Shown: piece by piece, positions 32,910-41,649 of the stretch
Layout of the letters: each line of letters starts with the position of its first letter
Numbering within the stretch: position 1 is the stretch's first letter
Assembly: GCF_902770715.1 (NCBI RefSeq)
Contig: NZ_CACXTS010000013.1
Location: forward strand, 1 to 48,312
Length of the DNA stretch: 48,312 bases
Direction: 5' to 3'
Origin: an uncultured Methanobrevibacter sp.
Lineage (GTDB): Archaea; Methanobacteriota; Methanobacteria; Methanobacteriales; Methanobacteriaceae
Translations under genes and position numbers: made by a program
Notes under the pieces: generated by a model
What the model saw: the letters and a program-made list of their open reading frames with translations, nothing else
What the model was told of the DNA's origin: nothing
The model's database searches: none

Positions 32910-34482
32910 ATAATTCTAATCCATTAGCTTCATAAACATTGTCTAAAGCTTGGATTTCTTTGATTACGTCTTTTGGAATTTCTTTATCTAAAGTTAGAAC
33001 CATGATAGCTTTACCGCCTTTTTCATCTCTTCCAACTTGCATAATTCCAATGTTTACATTATGTTCGCCTAATTTAGTTCCGATTTTTCCAATACTTCCA
33101 GGAACATCTTCATATTTTGCAATAAACATGTGTCCTTTAGGGATAACATCGACCCAATAATCATTTACTTTTAAAATTCTTGCTTCGTGCAATTGAGTTC
33201 CTTCAGCTGAGAAAACGTCATCCTGACTTTTTGCAATAACTTTAATCAATGATTCGTATCCTTTAGCATTATTCTTTCTGCCTTCAGTAATGCTAATTCC
33301 TCTGTCTTTTGCAACTAAAGCAGCATTAACTGCATTAACAGGGGAGCTTAAGTATGGGTTTACAGCACCTTGAATGACTGTTCTTGTCAATATTTCAAGG
33401 TTGTCGATTTCAGCTAATTCTCCGCTGTAAACGATTTCAATTTCTTTAATTTTACCGTTAACTCCTTGGGAGATGAAGCAACCTAATTTTTCACATAATT
33501 CCATGTATGGAGCTAATTCTGCATAGGTATTCCTATCAATACGTGGCATGTTTAACACATTTTTAGGAGTGTTTCCTTTTGCTAAGTCAATGATTTCATC
33601 AGCCACGATAATTGCAGCGTCTCTTTGTGCTTCTTTGGTTGAAGCAGCAATATGAGGAGTTAATACGATGTTGTCAAGTTCGAATAATTTTGAATCTTTT
33701 GCAGGTGGTTCCTCTTCATATACATCTAGTGCAGCACCACCAATTTTATCATTTGCTAATGCATCATATAATGCGTCTTCATCAATGACTCCACCACGAG
33801 CACAGTTGACAATGAATGCACTATCTTTCATTATTTCAAATTGTTCTGTGGAAATGGAGTGTTTGGTTTCAGGTGTAAGAGGTACATGAATAGTGATGAA
33901 GTCTGCATTTTGAAGCACAGTATCCAAATCGGTCAAAGCCACTCCCATTTGTTTAGCGACTTCTTCAGGCAAGTATGGATCATATGCCATAGCATCCATT
34001 CCAAATGCTTTACATCTGTTAACAACTTGTGAACCGATTCTTCCCATTCCGATTACACCAAGGGTTTTGTTTCTTAGTTCAACACCCATAAATTTTTTCT
34101 TTTCCCATTTGCCTTCTTTTACAGATTTGTCTGCAATGGAAATTTTACGGGCCATACTTAAAATTAATCCCATTGTATGTTCTGCTACTGTAACGGAAGT
34201 GGATTCAGGTGAGTTTACAACCATAATACCTTTTTCGGTTGCAGCATTAAGGTCAATGTTGTCCACTCCAACACCAGCTCTTGCAATAATCTGCAAATTG
34301 TCTGCTTTTTCGATAATATCAGCAGTTAATTTTGTACGGCTTCTTACAATAATTCCATTGTATTCGTGGATGGTATTTGCCAATTCTTCAGGAGTAATGC
34401 TTGTATCTACTACAACTTCAGCTACTTCCTTTAAATTTTCAATACCCTTTTCGTTAATAGCATCAGCAATAAGTACTTTCAT
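32908..34482 (-). CDS. serA: D-3-phosphoglycerate dehydrogenase
   Basis: The 524-residue enzyme makes 3-phosphohydroxypyruvate for serine synthesis. It has the substrate and NAD domains ([12 protein letters not shown] near 146, catalytic Arg in NCARGGVID near 232, Glu/His in TPHIAAST near 280), an intervening domain of the long SerA type (about 320-445), and a C-terminal ACT domain ([20 protein letters not shown] near 463) that usually senses serine. A GGTGA ribosome site precedes the ATG. Single-gene unit divergent from the YbjQ gene. Confidence 0.96.
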   Translation of the reverse strand: MKVLIADAINEKGIENLKEVAEVVVDTSITPEELANTIHEYNGIIVRSRTKLTADIIEKADNLQIIARAGVGVDNIDLNAATEKGIMVVNSPESTSVTVAEHTMGLILSMARKISIADKSVKEGKWEKKKFMGVELRNKTLGVIGMGRIGSQVVNRCKAFGMDAMAYDPYLPEEVAKQMGVALTDLDTVLQNADFITIHVPLTPETKHSISTEQFEIMKDSAFIVNCARGGVIDEDALYDALANDKIGGAALDVYEEEPPAKDSKLFELDNIVLTPHIAASTKEAQRDAAIIVADEIIDLAKGNTPKNVLNMPRIDRNTYAELAPYMELCEKLGCFISQGVNGKIKEIEIVYSGELAEIDNLEILTRTVIQGAVNPYLSSPVNAVNAALVAKDRGISITEGRKNNAKGYESLIKVIAKSQDDVFSAEGTQLHEARILKVNDYWVDVIPKGHMFIAKYEDVPGSIGKIGTKLGEHNVNIGIMQVGRDEKGGKAIMVLTLDKEIPKDVIKEIQALDNVYEANGLEL

Positions 34483-34657
34483 TTTTTCACCATAATTTGT
34501 TAATTTGAAATGAATATTTAATAATAAATATTACTTAAATTTATGTGTTTTATAATATTTAAAATTAAATATAAATATCACATTTTTCTGCATTTAGATA
34601 CTATTAAATATAATTTAACATAAACTTGTAAATATTAAAATTTAGTGAGGTATAAAA

Positions 34658-34996
34658 ATGGTATCTGTTGACGAATTTGCAATTTCAACTGCAAACGACA
34701 TTCCGGGATTTAAAATTGTTGAAACTAAAGGATTTATTTATGGTTTAACCGTTAGAAGCAGAGGTGCTGGCGGACAAATTGGTGCCGGTATCAAATCTCT
34801 TTTCGGTGGGGAAATCACCCAATATGTTAAGATGATGGAAGAATCAAGAGAGGAAGCATTACATAGGGCAATTCAACATGCAAAGGAATTGGGCGCCAAT
34901 GGAATTGTAGCAATCAGATTTGACTCAAATGAGATATCTGATGTAATGCAGGAAATCTTAGTTTACGGAACTGCTGTTGTAGTTGAAAAGGAATAG
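34658..34996 (+). CDS. YbjQ/UPF0145 family protein
   Basis: The 112-residue protein matches the YbjQ family pattern: STANDIPGFKIVETKGFIYG near residue 9, a Gly-rich GAGGQIGAGIKSLFGGE near 35, and REEALHRAIQHAKELGANGIV near 62. It is likely a pentamer-forming small protein; a heavy-metal-binding role has been proposed but not settled. GTGAGGT precedes the ATG. The next gene begins 4 bases after its stop. Confidence 0.88.
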   Translation: MVSVDEFAISTANDIPGFKIVETKGFIYGLTVRSRGAGGQIGAGIKSLFGGEITQYVKMMEESREEALHRAIQHAKELGANGIVAIRFDSNEISDVMQEILVYGTAVVVEKE

Positions 34997-35000
34997 TGAT

Positions 35001-35798
35001 ATGATGTTTTTTGAGGATTTTGAATATAAAGGCAAATCCATTCCGCAAGCTATTTTAGGTTATGGTCCGTTCATGGCAGAACTGTATTTCGGCCATAGAT
35101 TCAGGCTATACCTGGATAATTTATACAATAATCCTCAAAATATTGCTGAAGTTATAATTGAATCATATAACCAAGGTATCAGAGCTATCAATCTTGTCAA
35201 TGATGATAATCTACTTAAAGCATACGATCTTGCAGTTTCTGAAGGATGTGAAATGAAAGTCATTGCAACTGTTGGCAAAAGCGATGTCGACTATTTGAAT
35301 CCAAATTATGAAGTTGCAAAAGAAGTGGATTGGGATGAGGATATTGATTTATTTAGTCAGTATGACTGTCCGGTGATGCTTGTTGACGAGTTTATAACTG
35401 ATGCTTATGACTGGGCATTGACATCAAAAATTTTGAATAGGATTAATGATGCCGGGTCTCTTTCAGGCCTTGTAACCGCATTTCCATCAAAAACATCAGA
35501 TTTGGTTGCGGAAAATTTAGACATGAATCTGTTTGATTTTTATATGATTCCATATAACAGTCTTTCATACATGATGGATATCAGCGCATTCAATGCCTCT
35601 CAAAGGCAGGGATTTATAGAAAAAATAGTCAAGTTAAATAAAAAAATAATAGCCACCAGAATTATGGCAACAGGCGTCTTAAAACCGCAGGAGGCCTTTG
35701 CATTTTATAAAAATGTTGATTTTGTTGATGCAATCTGTATGGGTGTTGCCAGTAAAGATGAAGCTATTGAAGATTTTTCACTTTTGAAAGAATATTAA
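35001..35798 (+). CDS. Hypothetical TIM-barrel-like protein of methanogens
   Basis: The 265-residue protein shows alternating beta and alpha segments typical of a TIM barrel (EVIIESYNQGIRAINLVNDD near 44, MKVIATVGKSDVDYLN near 78, ATRIMATGVLKPQEAFAF near 217); the pattern recalls aldo/keto reductase-like proteins but has no clear catalytic Asp-Tyr-Lys-His set. I chose the ATG at 35001, with AAAGGA 8 bases upstream. Longer starts would overlap the YbjQ gene. It sits in an operon with YbjQ and its stop overlaps the convergent cysteine-rich gene by 4 bases. Confidence 0.7.
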   Translation: MMFFEDFEYKGKSIPQAILGYGPFMAELYFGHRFRLYLDNLYNNPQNIAEVIIESYNQGIRAINLVNDDNLLKAYDLAVSEGCEMKVIATVGKSDVDYLNPNYEVAKEVDWDEDIDLFSQYDCPVMLVDEFITDAYDWALTSKILNRINDAGSLSGLVTAFPSKTSDLVAENLDMNLFDFYMIPYNSLSYMMDISAFNASQRQGFIEKIVKLNKKIIATRIMATGVLKPQEAFAFYKNVDFVDAICMGVASKDEAIEDFSLLKEY

Positions 35799-36181
35799 AG
35801 TTTAACGACTTCATATTCTTCAAATGGAACGTGGCCGTCAGCTTCGAGTGATAAGTTCAAATCTATTAATCCATTTATCAGATCTGTTATATTCTTATTG
35901 GATGGTTTTTTACCGGTTATTTGCAGGTATTGTCTTGGTGAAATTTCACAGTATTCACACTCGAAATTACAGCATCTGTCTTTTTCTTCACATCCGTATC
36001 CTTCTTGAACTTCGTCGGTTCCAATCACAATATCGTCCAGGATTCTTGAAACTCTTTCATCTGATGCAAACATAGCTATTTTTTGGGTTTTTCCACATAT
36101 TCCAATTGCTTTTTGTCCTTTAAAGTTGCAAACCCATTTGATCGGATAGTTTTCCATGCCGGTAATCTGTAAATTTTCCAT
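35795..36181 (-). CDS. Cysteine-rich hypothetical protein
   Basis: The 128-residue protein has a Cys cluster near residues 64-77 (GCEEKDRCCNFECEYCEISP), plus Cys18 and Cys29, suitable for a zinc or iron-sulfur site. No known family comes to mind. It lies 9 bases downstream of the HTH regulator gene on the same strand, so the two are probably co-transcribed and may act together. Confidence 0.65.
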   Translation of the reverse strand: MENLQITGMENYPIKWVCNFKGQKAIGICGKTQKIAMFASDERVSRILDDIVIGTDEVQEGYGCEEKDRCCNFECEYCEISPRQYLQITGKKPSNKNITDLINGLIDLNLSLEADGHVPFEEYEVVKL

Positions 36182-36190
36182 ATTATCACT

Positions 36191-37123
36191 CTAGTTCTCT
36201 TTTCTTTCCCTTATCATTTTCAATAGTTCTTTTGAATTTTCAAATTCTTTCAATTCCCAGGATTTTATAACGGGGATTGTGCCGATTGACTCTTTAATTT
36301 TATCGTTATTAATTATGAAGACAGGTTCTGATGTTGTAACCATTGATAAGTCTTTTAAAGGTATTGCCATTCTTTTCAAGGTTTTTTCAGTCCTGTTTTT
36401 TTCAACATTTGCCATTAATGGTGAGTGCTTATCCGAACTTTTCATTTTTGCCACGGCATCAAAAGGACTTTTATTTGTTGATAGGACGCCGTATCCCAGT
36501 TTTGATAAGTCATTAACATCATCGCTGTACTCAATGTTTTCTTGTTGAGGCTGTTTTAATAAATCAATGTCGAGGGTGACCTTCGTATTCAAAATTTCTT
36601 CTAAAATCATTGCGGTTTCGGCATTTGCTCGGACAATTCCATTTTCATATTTATACATTGTAGCCCTGGACACGTGGGCTAGGCTAGCTAAGTCTTTAAG
36701 GGACATGGAATATTCTTCACGGTATTGTTTTATAACATTTCCGTCAATTTTAACGAAGTATCCTCCACGGTCTGCCAGAATTTCAGGATACTCATTATAG
36801 GCAATCATGTTTTTGAAGGTATCAAAGCCGATGGTCGGAATGTCATAACGCTCATAGATAACTCCTTCCTCAAGAATGCCGTTTCTTGATTTTTCACCTA
36901 TGATAATCGGTGATGCTAGGAATATATTGGCCAATTGCTTCATTTCATGGGCGTTATGTTCATTGATACTGTCAATATTCAAAAAAGTTTTTAGAAGTAA
37001 AATTAACAAGTTTTTTCTCGCTACTAAATCAAATGCTCCCTGGTCGTAAACATCGGAGGTTTTAAAACCTTGAGATATTAGTAATTTTTCAATTTGCTGT
37101 AACAAGTTTCCTCGAGTTAACAT
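36191..37123 (-). CDS. HTH-type transcriptional regulator with nuclease-like N-terminal domain
   Basis: The 310-residue protein starts with a restriction-endonuclease-fold-like domain (about 1-115, FDLVARKNLLILLLKTFLNID near 31) that lacks a clear catalytic set. A Cro/C1-type helix-turn-helix follows (SMSLKDLASLAHVSRATMYKYENG near 138-161), then a C-terminal domain. This architecture is common in methanogens as a putative regulator. AGAGGTTAT precedes the ATG. It is divergent from tiaS, and paired 10-base repeats in the gap are possible binding sites. Confidence 0.8.
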   Translation of the reverse strand: MLTRGNLLQQIEKLLISQGFKTSDVYDQGAFDLVARKNLLILLLKTFLNIDSINEHNAHEMKQLANIFLASPIIIGEKSRNGILEEGVIYERYDIPTIGFDTFKNMIAYNEYPEILADRGGYFVKIDGNVIKQYREEYSMSLKDLASLAHVSRATMYKYENGIVRANAETAMILEEILNTKVTLDIDLLKQPQQENIEYSDDVNDLSKLGYGVLSTNKSPFDAVAKMKSSDKHSPLMANVEKNRTEKTLKRMAIPLKDLSMVTTSEPVFIINNDKIKESIGTIPVIKSWELKEFENSKELLKMIRERKEN

Positions 37124-37134
37124 AAGATAACCTC

Positions 37135-37182
37135 TTTGTTTAAAATATATATTGTTATAACTCTAATATATTTTTGTTTAAA
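37135..37182. repeat. Paired direct repeats in the regulator/tiaS divergent gap
   Basis: TTTGTTTAAA occurs at 37135-37144 and again at 37173-37182, 38 bases apart, in the gap between the HTH regulator and tiaS. The first lies 12 bases before the regulator's ATG; the second abuts the tiaS ribosome site. They could be operator sites for autoregulation. A-T richness makes chance possible. Confidence 0.3.
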
Positions 37183-37183
37183 G

Positions 37184-38446
37184 GTGATTATAATTAATAT
37201 TTTACATATTGGAATAGATGACACAGATTCCCCCGATGGGATGTGCACAACATATTTGGCAAGCCAGATTATAAACAAGTTTGAAGATAACGGAATTGAA
37301 TTATTGGACTATCCAAGACTAATCCGCTTGAATCCTTTTGCACGATTTAAAACTCGTGGAAATGGGGGCGTTAGCTTAAGGATTTCAAACGATGATAAGG
37401 CCGGTTTGGCCAAGCAGATTGTTTTGTCGGAAGTTGAAAAATTATCCATGTTTGACTGTGATAATACAAATCCCGGAGTAATTTTCTATGATGGTGAAAT
37501 AACTGAGGAAATGGAAAATTATGCATTTAGGGCTATTTATGAGTTCATAACAATTGATGAAGCCGAAGAATTTGGAAAATCTGTCGGGTGTGAAATTCAT
37601 AAATTCAAAAAGGGAAGGGGCATTATCGGATCTATTGCGGCCATTAGCTTACCTCTAGATGATTTCACCTTTGAATTATTGGCATATAGGTCCAGTGAAA
37701 ATTACGGCACCAAAAGGCAGATTGACTATGATTCAGTCTATGAAATGGATAAGGAGACTTTTCCCGACACTTTTGAAAATATTGACTATTCTGAAAACTA
37801 CATTGCAATTGAGCCTAAAACACCGTGCCCTGTTTTATATGGAATCAGATCAAATACTGTTGAGGCATTAAAAAAAGCAAAAAGCATTGTTAAAGTCGAT
37901 GAACCTATTGTGGACTGGTGTATTTTCAAGACAAACCAACACACTGATATGCATATACAAAATGCAGAAAATATTGCTTCAATGAAACAATTTGGATGTT
38001 ACTGCGTCACGGGTGAGGTTAAAAACAGACCTACAATCATCGACGGTGGACATATGTTCTTCTATATTCAAGATGATTCGGGGGAGATTGAATGTGGCGC
38101 CTATGAACCAACAAAGAATTTTAGAAAAATCGTTTCACATTTGCGCCCTGGAGATATCATAAAAGTTTTTGGCGGGATTGGTGAGCAAAACACTTTCAAT
38201 ATTGAAAAGTTTCAGGTAATCAAATTAAATGAGATTGAATATAAAAATCCAATTTGCGAATGTGGAAAAAGAATGACTTCTGCTGGTAAAAATAAGGGAT
38301 TTAAATGCAAAAAATGTGGAAGAAAAATTGAATCTGATAAAAAAGTTCCTATTATGATAACTCGTTTTTTAAAAAATGCTCAGTTTTATGAAACTCCAGT
38401 TTCTGCAAGGAGACATCTTTCAAAACCACTTTGTAGGATGTTATAA
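37184..38446 (+). CDS. tiaS: tRNA(Ile2) 2-agmatinylcytidine synthetase
   Basis: TiaS attaches agmatine to C34 of tRNA(Ile2) so that it reads AUA; it is archaeal and essential. The protein has the N-terminal motif HIGIDDTDSPDGMCTTYLA, a GRGIIGSIAAI segment near 160, an OB-fold near 290-360 and a C-terminal zinc ribbon (CECGKR ... CKKCGRK). The start is unclear: the codons before the conserved ILHIGIDD are GTG ATT ATA ATT AAT. The GTG at 37184 is the only canonical one close by, yet it is inside GGTGATT, a good Shine-Dalgarno site that would point to ATT at 37193. Confidence 0.9.
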   Translation: MIIINILHIGIDDTDSPDGMCTTYLASQIINKFEDNGIELLDYPRLIRLNPFARFKTRGNGGVSLRISNDDKAGLAKQIVLSEVEKLSMFDCDNTNPGVIFYDGEITEEMENYAFRAIYEFITIDEAEEFGKSVGCEIHKFKKGRGIIGSIAAISLPLDDFTFELLAYRSSENYGTKRQIDYDSVYEMDKETFPDTFENIDYSENYIAIEPKTPCPVLYGIRSNTVEALKKAKSIVKVDEPIVDWCIFKTNQHTDMHIQNAENIASMKQFGCYCVTGEVKNRPTIIDGGHMFFYIQDDSGEIECGAYEPTKNFRKIVSHLRPGDIIKVFGGIGEQNTFNIEKFQVIKLNEIEYKNPICECGKRMTSAGKNKGFKCKKCGRKIESDKKVPIMITRFLKNAQFYETPVSARRHLSKPLCRML

Positions 38447-38659
38447 TTTAAACAATTATTTTTTTATTCTTTATCTTTAAAATAATTGATTTTTAATCTT
38501 TTTTTTAAATTCACTTTTTAGGAAATAAATTCTTATTTATAATGATTTTTATTCTATTTTTTAGAACTTTTGAGAACTAAATCATATTAACTTATATATG
38601 ATGATTGTGAGAGAATAATTTAACTGACATATTTTTCATGCTGGATTGGAGGGGGTATT
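38447..38659. promoter_or_regulatory. tiaS 3' region and promoter/leader of transporter unit 1
   Basis: T-runs at 38470-38520 should end the tiaS message. CTTATATATG at 38591-38600 is a TATA box that would start transcription near 38622. The leader then holds an out-of-frame ATG at 38638 opening a 13-codon frame (MLDWRGYYFRKRL) that overlaps the transporter start, and the ribosome site GGAGGGGG at 38648-38655. Confidence 0.45.
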
Positions 38660-39547
38660 ATTTCAGAAAAAGATTATGAAACGAATGAAATCCAACACAT
38701 TTACCGTGAGAAGACAGACAAGCGTATTTTAAAGAAAAACCCTTGGAAGGATTATGGCCTTCATTTAACTGTACTCATATTAGTTATAATTGCAGAGATA
38801 ATAGGGCCTATCGAGATTCCGCTTACTAAAGGGGTTACAGTCTCAATAATGCCATTACTTTATACGATGGTTTTAGGATTAATTTTTTATTTAGCAAAAC
38901 CCATCAAATGGATTCAAAGAAAGCAGTCCAGAGTTGCTGAAGGTGCAATGATGCTTTTTATTGGAGTTTTGATTGCAAAACTGGCGGTTTCCAGTGGACA
39001 ATCTATTCATTTGATTTTTGAAATGGGTCCCGCATTGATGCTGCAAGAATTGGGGCATTTGGCAACAATTTTAATTGCACTTCCTGTTGCACTGATTTTA
39101 GGATTTAAACGTGAAGCAATTGGTATGACAAATTCTATTGGTAGGGAGCCTGAAGTTGCAGTTGTTGTAGATAAATATGGTTTCAATTCTCCGGAATCCA
39201 GAGGAATATTTGCACTTTTTATTGTAGGAACAATTATTGGAACCGTATTCATCAGTTTTTTAACCAGCATTTGTGTTTCTGTTTTACCATTACATCCGTT
39301 TGCATTTGCGATGGCTAGTGGTGTTGGCAGTGCAAGTATGAATGCAGCTTCTTTGGCCCCTACACTTGCAGCATTCCCTGCTTTAGAGACTCAAATTGAA
39401 GCATTCGCAGGATTCAGTAATTTGCTTTCATTTTCTGTTGGAATTTATATTGTAATTTTCATTGCATTGCCATTGACGGAAAAATTATACTCTCTATTAG
39501 AACCTAAAATAGGAAAAAAATCAATTGTTAATGAGGAGGTTGATTAG
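38660..39547 (+). CDS. Multi-pass membrane transporter-like protein, probably DUF3100, unit 1 (apparent AUU start)
   Basis: The protein is about 295 residues with a charged start (HIYREKTDKRILKKNPWKDY) and roughly seven to eight helices; conserved stretches are GMTNSIGREPEVAVVVDKYG, FNSPESRG and ASGVGSASMNAA. It is 80-90% alike by eye to the protein at 40196. The first ATG in frame is 38849, which would delete 62 conserved residues including a helix. No ATG, GTG or TTG exists upstream in frame, but GGAGG at 38648 is followed 7 bases later by ATT at 38660, which I take as the start. Its stop abuts the ATG of the next gene. Family name is tentative; substrate unknown, perhaps a carboxylate. Confidence 0.72.
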   Translation: MSEKDYETNEIQHIYREKTDKRILKKNPWKDYGLHLTVLILVIIAEIIGPIEIPLTKGVTVSIMPLLYTMVLGLIFYLAKPIKWIQRKQSRVAEGAMMLFIGVLIAKLAVSSGQSIHLIFEMGPALMLQELGHLATILIALPVALILGFKREAIGMTNSIGREPEVAVVVDKYGFNSPESRGIFALFIVGTIIGTVFISFLTSICVSVLPLHPFAFAMASGVGSASMNAASLAPTLAAFPALETQIEAFAGFSNLLSFSVGIYIVIFIALPLTEKLYSLLEPKIGKKSIVNEEVD

Positions 39548-40036
39548 ATGGCTGAGATTATCGACGGATCTGAAAATGTTTCTGTTCAGGGGATTTTGAA
39601 TTGGATTTTGCTTTTAGCCATATTTTCAATTATTACAGTCATTGGTAATTCAATCGGTTTTAGTCATCCGATTGGTGATTCGTTAATTGGGATGGCAATT
39701 CTGTCCTTAATCACATTGGCCGGCGTTTGGATGGAAAGGTATTTGCCCTTTAATATTTCTTCCATTATTTATATTAGTGTGATGGGTATTGTATTGGCAT
39801 TTCCGGGAATGCCTACATCTGATATTTTACTTTATTATGTCTCCAAAGTGGAATTGTTATCCATAGTTACCGTATTTTTAGCTTATGTGGGTATTGGTAT
39901 GGGCAAAAGTTGGAATGAATTTAAGGCCTTAGGTGGAAAAGCAGTCATCATTACAGTTATTGTTATTGCTTCCACTTATTTGGGTTCTGCTATTGTTGCC
40001 CATTGCGTTTTGGTTATGACTGGTGTTCCAGCATAA
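39548..40036 (+). CDS. Small partner membrane protein, transporter unit 1
   Basis: The 162-residue protein has about five hydrophobic helices and no soluble domain. Conserved with the unit 2 copy are GSENVSVQGILNWILLL at the start, AFPGMPTSD near 82 and FLAYVGIGMGKSWNEFKALG near 113. It starts right after the stop of the larger membrane protein, so the two are surely made together and likely form one transporter. I do not recognise a named family. Confidence 0.78.
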   Translation: MAEIIDGSENVSVQGILNWILLLAIFSIITVIGNSIGFSHPIGDSLIGMAILSLITLAGVWMERYLPFNISSIIYISVMGIVLAFPGMPTSDILLYYVSKVELLSIVTVFLAYVGIGMGKSWNEFKALGGKAVIITVIVIASTYLGSAIVAHCVLVMTGVPA

Positions 40037-40195
40037 TTTTTTTCTTATTTTGTGAATATTACCTATATTTTTTATTCCTATTTAGTGAATTTTTTAAAAT
40101 TAAATGTTATTAATTTATATAATATGTTTTGAGAAAATATTAATTATAATAGATTTTCTAAGGAAATTTCTAAAACTTTTTAGGAGATTGTTACT
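40037..40195. promoter_or_regulatory. Spacer and promoter of transporter unit 2
   Basis: TTTATAT at 40114-40120 is a TATA box placing a start near 40145, so unit 2 probably has its own promoter. T-rich sequence just after 40036 may end unit 1. The leader ends in TAGGAG at 40181-40186, whose TAG is also an in-frame stop bounding the coding frame. Confidence 0.4.
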
Positions 40196-41080
40196 ATTCC
40201 GGATAAGGGCGACGATGCGCATGTAGAACATATTTACAGGGAAAAAACCGATAAACGTATTTTAAAGAAGAATCCGTGGAAGGATTATAATTTACATATT
40301 ACTGTGCTTATTTTAGTTGTTATTGCGGAATTAATCGGCACAATCAAAATTCCTATCACCCATGATGTTGCCATTACCATAATGCCTTTGATTTATACTA
40401 TTATTTTGGGTTTGGCATTTTATCTGGCAAAACCTATTAAATGGATTAAAAGAAAACAGGCCCGTATTGCTGAAGGGGCGATGATGCTTTTCATTGGTGT
40501 TTTGATTGCAAAATTGGCAGTTTCCAGTGGACAGTCTATAACTTTAATATTTGAGATGGGTCCTGCTTTGATATTGCAAGAAATAGGGCACTTGGCAACT
40601 ATTTTGGTGCTTCCAATCGCATTGCTTTTAGGATTTAAACGTGAATCAATTGGTATGACAAATTCTATTGGTCGTGAACCGAATGTTGCTGTTGTTGTTG
40701 ATAAATTCGGTTTTAATTCTCCCGAATCAAGAGGAGTATTCGCCATATTCATTATCGGTACTGTAATCGGTACAATTTTCATTAGTTTTGTTGTCACATT
40801 GTCATTATCATTTTTACCGTTGCACCCATATGCATTCGCTATGGCCAGTGGTGTGGGAAGTGCAAGTATGAATGCTGCGGCTATTGGGCCGACTCTTGCA
40901 GCATTTCCGGGAATGGAAACCCAGATTGAAGCATTTGCAGGATTCAGTAACTTGCTTTCATTCTGTGTAGGAATATATATTGTAATATTCCTTGCAATGC
41001 CTTTAACTGAAAAATTATATGATATACTAGAGCCTAAAATTGGTAAAGATTCAATTACTCAAAAAAAGGAGGATGATTAG
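40196..41080 (+). CDS. Multi-pass membrane transporter-like protein, probably DUF3100, unit 2 (apparent AUU start)
   Basis: This 294-residue paralogue of the 38660 gene shares HIYREKTDKRILKKNPWKDY, GREPNVAVVVDKFGFNSPES and the GVGSASMNAA stretch. The frame is closed upstream by TAG at 40181; between it and the conserved part the only codons are GAG ATT GTT ACT ATT. AGGAG at 40182-40186 lies 9 bases before the second ATT, at 40196, which aligns with the apparent ATT start of unit 1. The first canonical start codon, GTG at 40304, would remove 36 residues that are conserved between the copies. Confidence 0.72.
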   Translation: MPDKGDDAHVEHIYREKTDKRILKKNPWKDYNLHITVLILVVIAELIGTIKIPITHDVAITIMPLIYTIILGLAFYLAKPIKWIKRKQARIAEGAMMLFIGVLIAKLAVSSGQSITLIFEMGPALILQEIGHLATILVLPIALLLGFKRESIGMTNSIGREPNVAVVVDKFGFNSPESRGVFAIFIIGTVIGTIFISFVVTLSLSFLPLHPYAFAMASGVGSASMNAAAIGPTLAAFPGMETQIEAFAGFSNLLSFCVGIYIVIFLAMPLTEKLYDILEPKIGKDSITQKKEDD

Positions 41081-41572
41081 ATGCCTGATTTGCTTGAAGG
41101 ATCAGAAAACGTTTCCGTCCATGGTATTTTCAATTGGATTTTGTTATTGGTCATCTTTTCAATAATCACAGTTATTGGTAATTATTTAGGGTATAAGCAT
41201 CCTATGACTGATTCATTAATTGGTATGGCGATTTTATCTGTTATAACTCTTGTTGGTGTTTGGTTAGAAAGGGAATTGCCGTTTGATATTTCATCCATCC
41301 TTTATATAAGTATAATTGGTATTTTAGTAGCGTTTCCAGGCATGCCTACTTCAGAATTTGTTTTATATTACGTATCTCACGTTGAACTATTATCTATTGT
41401 AACCGTATTTTTAGCTTATGTGGGTATTGGAATGGGTAAAAGTTGGGATGAATTCAAAGCTTTAGGTTGGAGAGCGATTGTCATAACCGTTTTAGTTATT
41501 GCAGCTACTTATTATGGTGCAGCTATTGTAGCGCATATTGTGCTTGTTTTAACTGGCGTTCCGGCAGCTTAA
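41081..41572 (+). CDS. Small partner membrane protein, transporter unit 2
   Basis: The 163-residue, roughly five-helix protein is the paralogue of the one at 39548, with the same GSENVSVHGIFNWILLL start and FLAYVGIGMGKSWDEFKALG segment. It directly follows its larger partner, as in unit 1. Conservation of both partners in both copies supports a two-component membrane system. Confidence 0.78.
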   Translation: MPDLLEGSENVSVHGIFNWILLLVIFSIITVIGNYLGYKHPMTDSLIGMAILSVITLVGVWLERELPFDISSILYISIIGILVAFPGMPTSEFVLYYVSHVELLSIVTVFLAYVGIGMGKSWDEFKALGWRAIVITVLVIAATYYGAAIVAHIVLVLTGVPAA

Positions 41573-41649
41573 ACCATTTCTGTAAAATATTTTTTTCTTT
41601 AACTTAACTATTTAATACTACTTTTGACATATATTTAGATAGGTGTTCT

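Larger units (their letters stand above)
38660..41572 (+). repeat. Tandem duplication of a two-gene transporter unit
   Basis: Unit 1 (38660-40036) and unit 2 (40196-41572) each hold a large membrane protein followed, without spacing, by a small membrane protein of about 162 residues. Order, junction (GATTAG then ATG) and protein sequences match, while the 159-base spacer differs. DNA divergence is visible at many third codon positions, so both copies have been kept under selection. Confidence 0.85.

Noticed and set aside
34983..35000. TTG start giving six extra residues for the TIM-barrel-like protein
   Set aside because: It overlaps the YbjQ gene, while the ATG at 35001 has AAAGGA at ideal spacing.
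37136..37183. N-terminal extension of TiaS from a TTG at 37136
   Set aside because: The extension is hydrophobic, lies in the divergent promoter and covers both operator-like repeats; homologues begin at the HIGIDDTDS motif.
38849..39547. Start of the unit 1 transporter at the first ATG
   Set aside because: It would discard 62 residues strongly conserved in the paralogue and has no ribosome site.
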